Part shown: piece by piece, positions 60,172 through 64,000 of the stretch
Position numbering within the stretch: position 1 is the first letter of the stretch
Layout of the letters: each line of letters begins with the position of its first letter
From: an uncultured Marvinbryantia sp.
Lineage (GTDB): Bacteria; Bacillota; Clostridia; Lachnospirales; Lachnospiraceae
DNA length: 64,000 nucleotides
Reading direction: 5' to 3'
Assembly: GCA_937915375.1 (NCBI GenBank)
Contig: CALDMO010000013.1
Location: forward strand, 1-64,000
The notes under the pieces: generated by a model
What the model was told of the DNA's origin: nothing
What the model saw: the letters and a program-made list of their open reading frames with translations, nothing else
The model's database searches: none
Program-made: the position numbers and the translations under genes

Positions 60172-60768
60172 TTAATGCTTTTTTCTTCCAGAGGCGTTTT
60201 TCACCTTTTTCTTTTTGACTGAATAGCCAAACGTCCCGATAAAATTTCCAAGACCATGATATTCTCCGTGAGAATACGTCAGCAGTTCGGCTTTGTTTAA
60301 ATGCAGCTTTCCATTTTCATCAAGAAGCGATTCATCCACATGTACAGCCAGCACTTTCGCTAAAAACATATGATGAGAGCCAAGTTCCAATACCTGCTCC
60401 ACTTTGCATTCAATATTCACCGGGCTTTCAGCAATGCAGGGCGCTGCAATCTGTACGGAATGTTCTTCCGTCAGATGCAGTTCCGCAAACTTATCCATAT
60501 CACGCCCGGAACGCACACCGCAGATATCTGTGGCCCGCGCCAGCTTTTCTGTAGTAAGATTAATTACAAATTCTCCTGTATCTTTCATAATAGAGTAGGA
60601 ATAACGCTCCGGCCGTACGGATATATACACCATCGCCGGATTTGTACAGACCGTGCCTGTCCAGGCCACCGTAATAATATTTGCTTTTTCATCGGGTCTT
60701 TTACAGCTCACCATCACCGCCGGCAGCGGATAGAGCATATTGCCCGCTTTCCATATCTGTTTGCTCAA
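60172..60768 (-). CDS. Flavin reductase family protein (flavoredoxin-like)
   Basis: The 198-residue FMN-binding split-barrel protein has NMLYPLPAVMVSCKRP, NIITVAWTGTVCTNPAMVYISVRPERYS (FMN-contact strand) and EFVINLTTEKLARATD. Family members carry electrons as flavoredoxins or reduce flavins. A TTG at 60768 has GGAG 8 bases upstream and gives the family-typical start SKQIWKAGN. The longer frame to 60804 would overlap the pyrophosphatase gene. It is probably cotranscribed with that gene. Confidence 0.85.
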   Translation of the reverse strand: MSKQIWKAGNMLYPLPAVMVSCKRPDEKANIITVAWTGTVCTNPAMVYISVRPERYSYSIMKDTGEFVINLTTEKLARATDICGVRSGRDMDKFAELHLTEEHSVQIAAPCIAESPVNIECKVEQVLELGSHHMFLAKVLAVHVDESLLDENGKLHLNKAELLTYSHGEYHGLGNFIGTFGYSVKKKKVKNASGRKKH

Positions 60769-60784
60769 AACCAATTCTCCATTT

Positions 60785-62437
60785 CTACTGCTGCAGCACG
60801 GCAAACAATGCCGGAATCAACTGCTTTTTGCGAGATACGATCCTAGGCAGCACAACGCTTCTGCCATCCGTTTCCTGTCGGAACGCATCACTGACCAATT
60901 TTTCACTGCCTTCTCCGAAATACAGCAATTCTGTTGACTCATTCATAATATCCGTCAGCATGAAAAACAGCATTTTTAATCTCTGTTTTTCCAGCACACT
61001 TTTCATATACTCAAAAAGCTTGTCCTTTGCCTCTTCTAGCTCGTTGTGCTTCATGGATGTAATCTGTCCAACCCCGAATGTAATCTCATCCTGCTCAAAT
61101 TTCTTAAAATCCTGATAAAAAATTTCTTCCGCTGATTTGCTCTTCAGATTGCTGCCTGCCGCAAACATTTCTGCCGCAAATTCTTCACATTTGATACCGG
61201 CAATCTGTGCCAGCATCTCCGCCGCATACTGATCCAACGGCGTACAGGTCGGGGAACGGAATAACAACGTATCCGAAATAATTGCCGCGCAAAGCAATCC
61301 GGCGATTTTCTGCGGAATTTCAATATTATTCTCGCAAAACATCTGATAGACGATCGTCGCTGTACACCCAACCGGCTGGTTTCTGAAAAATACCGGCATC
61401 GGTGTCTCCAACGATCCAAGACGATGATGATCTATGATCTCCAATATTTCTCCGCTCTCGATATTATTCACCGCCTGTGAGATCTCATTGTGATCGACTA
61501 GAATCAGACGGCGTTTTTTTATTCCCAACAAATTTCGTCTGGAAATTGTACCCACATAACGCCCCTCTTTATCAAGTACCGGAAAATCACGGTGCCGCAT
61601 ACTCGCCATTACTTCCTTAATGTCGTCTGTAAAATCATCCTCACTAAAGGAAGTAATCCCATTATCTTTCATGAAAAATTTAACCGGCATACTCTGATTA
61701 ATCAGATGCGCAACCGTATATGTATCATAAGGCGTTGCAATAATCGTACAATTTTTCTCTTTGGCCAAAATCTGAATCGTTTTCGTCACAACTGCGTCCC
61801 CGCAGATAATCAGGCAGGACGCTTTCATCTCAATTGCGCAGAGCTGCGTCTCATAACGGTTTCCAAGAATCACCATATCATTTTCCTCAATATAGGATTC
61901 CATTACCTCCGGACTGGATGCCGCCACCACTACTTTTCCTTTGTCAAAATACTGATTCTCATCCCCTACATAAAGCGTACCATCCAGCGTCTCCAGGATA
62001 TTGCAGTACTGCGTCTTTGCTTTGGAAAGAATCGCATTGTCAGAAACCGCCATATAAGATCTCGCGATATCTCCAATACTAATCAGCCCTTCCAATACGT
62101 TATTCTCTTTTATAATCGGAAGCGTGTTGCCTTTTGATTCATTCAAAAGCGTCCATGCTTTTTTCAAAGAAATGTCACTGGATACCCCCGTCGTACGGCG
62201 CATTTCCATGTCTCTTACCCTTGTCTTGACATTCGGAATATACCCCGGCGTTTCCACCCGAAAACGTTCCAGCACATACTGTGTTTCCGTACTGATATGC
62301 CCAGCGCGTTTTGCCTCATATTCACCGGTTCCCATCTGATTTTTCAGATATGCATAGGAGATCGCCGAACAGATTGAATCCGTATCCGGGTTTTTATGTC
62401 CAATTACATAAATTGTATTTTTTGTATTATTTCCCAT
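60785..62437 (-). CDS. ppaC: Manganese-dependent inorganic pyrophosphatase with CBS and DRTGG domains
   Basis: The 550-residue family II pyrophosphatase has an N-terminal DHH core (YVIGHKNPDTDSICSAISY). This is interrupted by CBS1 (about 75-130), a DRTGG segment (about 130-245) and CBS2 (about 250-305). The DHH core resumes with LILVDHNE, IIDHHRLG and a C-terminal DHHA2 domain. CBS modules bind adenine nucleotides and inhibit or activate the enzyme. The DRTGG-containing form is typical of Clostridia and binds Ap4A-type ligands. It hydrolyses PPi in the cytoplasm. Confidence 0.93.
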   Translation of the reverse strand: MGNNTKNTIYVIGHKNPDTDSICSAISYAYLKNQMGTGEYEAKRAGHISTETQYVLERFRVETPGYIPNVKTRVRDMEMRRTTGVSSDISLKKAWTLLNESKGNTLPIIKENNVLEGLISIGDIARSYMAVSDNAILSKAKTQYCNILETLDGTLYVGDENQYFDKGKVVVAASSPEVMESYIEENDMVILGNRYETQLCAIEMKASCLIICGDAVVTKTIQILAKEKNCTIIATPYDTYTVAHLINQSMPVKFFMKDNGITSFSEDDFTDDIKEVMASMRHRDFPVLDKEGRYVGTISRRNLLGIKKRRLILVDHNEISQAVNNIESGEILEIIDHHRLGSLETPMPVFFRNQPVGCTATIVYQMFCENNIEIPQKIAGLLCAAIISDTLLFRSPTCTPLDQYAAEMLAQIAGIKCEEFAAEMFAAGSNLKSKSAEEIFYQDFKKFEQDEITFGVGQITSMKHNELEEAKDKLFEYMKSVLEKQRLKMLFFMLTDIMNESTELLYFGEGSEKLVSDAFRQETDGRSVVLPRIVSRKKQLIPALFAVLQQ

Positions 62438-62664
62438 TGTATTCCCCCTGTGGTCAACATTGCAGATATTTTCTCCTAAACGTGAGGAGTGCCCCCGGCG
62501 TCTGGTACACCGGAGGCAATTATGAAAAAATTTATCTATTAAGCTGAATCATTTTGATTATCTTTAGTCTAACAATGTTTTATGTCTAAACTATGAACAA
62601 ATCATAAACTTACAGTTATTTTACATAAATTTTTCCATATCTCCCATCTTTTTTAGTCATTTTT

Positions 62665-63573
62665 TTACAATTTTAAATTTGCAAACAACGAGCCAAGCGT
62701 TGTAGAAACTGCTTCACTCTGCGGCAGCTCAATTTCCTCTTCCTGAATCTCTTCTGCTGCCACATCCTGCAGCGCTTTCATGCTCAAGCTCAATTTGCCA
62801 TCCTTAACCGCGATTACTTTTACCTTTACCGTATCGCCCACTTTTAATACCGCCGCCGGTGTTTTAATCCTCTTTTCACTAATCTGGGAAATATGTACCA
62901 GACCAGTCAGTCCGTTACCCAGATTTACAAATACGCCGTACGGCTGCAGAGTTTCCACCACGCCTTCCGTCACTAGCCCAACTGTCACATTGGAAATTCT
63001 GGTCTTCTTCTCTTCTGCTTCACGTTCACGCAAAATCTCTTTTGCAGAAAGCACCAGTTTTTTATCTTCTTCATCCACATTAATTACACGGACCTTGATT
63101 TCTCTGCCAAGCCATTCGTTCGTATCTTCCACATAATTCAAAGACAGTTTCGACGCCGGGATAAATCCGCGAATACCTTCCACATAAGCGACCACACCTG
63201 CATTTACCGCGCCTGCCACCTTCACTGTAATGTTTGTCTGATCCTCCTGCAGCGCTTTTAACTTGTCCCAAGCCAACACATCATTTGCTTCTTTTCTGGA
63301 AAGCATAATCTGTCCCTGTCCACCGTCTCTTCTAACAACTGTTGCAGAAATCTCATCTCCCACATGCACTTCTTCTTTCAGATTAAAAGTCGGATCATCG
63401 GAATAATCCTCTCTGCGGATCACTCCTTCGGTATAATATTTCAGATCCAGTGTAACCTCCGTATCTGTCACCGAAATAACCGTTCCAGTGATGATATCAC
63501 CCTCATGAATTGTTTTTAAAGAAGCAGTCAGCTCCTCCTCGAAATCTGCCATTGTTACTTTGTTTTCTTCCAT
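62665..63573 (-). CDS. S1 RNA-binding protein with three S1 domains (RpsA-like)
   Basis: The 302-residue protein has three OB-fold S1 domains at about 20-90 (GDIITGTVISVTDTEVTLDL), 105-175 (NAGVVAYVEGIRGFIPASKL) and 192-262 (GLVTEGVVETLQPYGVFVNL). A short acidic tail follows. It is shorter than the six-domain E. coli S1 and resembles the short Firmicutes S1 homologues that bind mRNA at the ribosome. GGAGGG lies about 10 bases upstream. Confidence 0.88.
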   Translation of the reverse strand: MEENKVTMADFEEELTASLKTIHEGDIITGTVISVTDTEVTLDLKYYTEGVIRREDYSDDPTFNLKEEVHVGDEISATVVRRDGGQGQIMLSRKEANDVLAWDKLKALQEDQTNITVKVAGAVNAGVVAYVEGIRGFIPASKLSLNYVEDTNEWLGREIKVRVINVDEEDKKLVLSAKEILREREAEEKKTRISNVTVGLVTEGVVETLQPYGVFVNLGNGLTGLVHISQISEKRIKTPAAVLKVGDTVKVKVIAVKDGKLSLSMKALQDVAAEEIQEEEIELPQSEAVSTTLGSLFANLKL

Positions 63574-63632
63574 GGTGCATTACCCTCCTGTTTTTGCGTT
63601 CTGCTAAAAGTATAACACCACAGCGTGTTCTT

Positions 63633-64000
63633 TTACAACTCCAGTTTTTCCTTCAAGGCAAATTCCTCCGCCATATCAAATGCCAGAATCTGATCGGCGT
63701 CTGCCAAATAGAATGTATCCTCAATATAAAGTCCGCGCGTATCCTCATACCAGCCGTAGCTGCCGTCTTCGCCCTGGTTCATGTTATAAGTCAGCAGGTT
63801 AGCAAAGCCCTGCTCCTCATCATAGGTAAACACCAGATAATTCGCATCACACGCAAATCCAAACAGATTCTTTTCTGGATTGATCATAATTGCCTTATAA
63901 TTATAAAGTCCCGGACAATTATTCGCATCCTTTAGTACAAATCGTTTCTCCTCCCTAACATTTTCCGGATCGGAAATATCGAACATGGACAACTTCATAC
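63633..64000 (-). CDS. C-terminal part of a secreted beta-propeller protein (gene cut by window edge)
   Basis: About 122 codons are present. They read MFDISDPENVREEKRFVL, NPEKNLFGFACDANYLVFTY, GLYIEDTFYLADADQILAFD, the alternating blade pattern of the C-terminal beta-propeller (Beta_propel) family found in secreted proteins. The start and signal peptide would lie beyond the right edge. It is separate from the propeller-like protein at 45781-48234. Confidence 0.7.
   Translation of the reverse strand, partial: MKLSMFDISDPENVREEKRFVLKDANNCPGLYNYKAIMINPEKNLFGFACDANYLVFTYDEEQGFANLLTYNMNQGEDGSYGWYEDTRGLYIEDTFYLADADQILAFDMAEEFALKEKLEL

Noticed and set aside
62490..62517. GC-rich hairpin between the S1 gene and the pyrophosphatase gene as a terminator
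   Set aside because: The stem GCC-CCGG is clear, but no T run follows on the minus strand; role left open.

Overview
The window looks like a chromosomal segment of a spore-forming-lineage member of the Clostridia, most likely family Lachnospiraceae. The grounds are the order mazG-hup-rqcP-yabP-yabQ-divIC and spoIIE-tilS-hpt-ftsH, strong AGGAGG-type ribosome binding sites, several TTG starts, CotS- and YabP/YabQ-type sporulation proteins, and S-box, ZTP and preQ1 riboswitches. I support 58 protein genes or gene remnants and three tRNAs. Almost everything lies on the minus strand. The plus-strand exceptions are an AraC regulator, a riboswitch-controlled dehydrogenase, an orphan NuoE-like protein, queT, a pair of EmrE-like proteins and two tRNAs.

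Region by region. 0-5 kb: a sugar-binding protein with a divergent AraC regulator, a DUF5060/DUF4038-type glycosidase, and a 293-bp unit holding a 48-residue protein gene bounded by similar inverted sequences. 5-10 kb: an ABC exporter (FtsX-type permease plus ATPase) with its two-component system and an 11-bp-spaced direct repeat at the transporter promoter. 10.3-11.4 kb: a ZTP (pfl) riboswitch with overlapping terminator in front of a short-chain dehydrogenase. 11.5-16 kb: an ECF sigma factor with a large membrane-anchored partner, and a GH13 glycosidase. 16-21.3 kb: ftsH, hpt, tilS and a SpoIIE-type phosphatase without its membrane domain. 21.4-34 kb: a block of accessory genes (GH36 alpha-galactosidase, a seven-gene ANT(6)-NUDIX-GNAT-regulator-ABC-kinase operon, an NlpC/P60 hydrolase with a 13-copy repeat, a GH31 glucosidase, two tRNAs). 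It sits where Bacillus subtilis has divIC-tRNA-spoIIE nearly contiguous.

34-43 kb: divIC, yabQ, yabP, rqcP, hup, mazG, phosphoglucomutase, CotS-like kinase, cca, uppP and a MATE exporter. 43.3-45.7 kb: an orphan NuoE-like protein, a scar of a former integrative element (29-bp perfect direct repeats, a frameshifted tyrosine-integrase fragment, a small membrane protein), then queT behind a preQ1-type leader. 45.8-50.2 kb: a secreted beta-propeller-like protein, a methyltransferase and an unknown arginine-tailed protein. 50.4-53.5 kb: ATP-grasp ligase and polyprenyl-phosphate glycosyltransferase, divergent from an ArnE/ArnF-like EmrE pair. 53.6-64 kb: PH-domain protein, acetyltransferase, a third two-component system, metK behind a SAM-I riboswitch, murA with a structured leader, flavin reductase, CBS-DRTGG pyrophosphatase, a three-domain S1 protein and the end of a beta-propeller protein.

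The strongest leads are the ZTP riboswitch in front of a dehydrogenase of unknown substrate, the accessory block in the divIC-spoIIE interval with its composite resistance operon, and the ATP-grasp/GT2/EmrE-pair cell-envelope locus. The integrative-element scar, the TM-less SpoIIE and the small bounded unit at 4.4-4.7 kb come next. I did not see a CRISPR array, a complete transposon, a prophage or an obvious anti-phage system. Function calls rest on reading motifs by eye; no database search was run.
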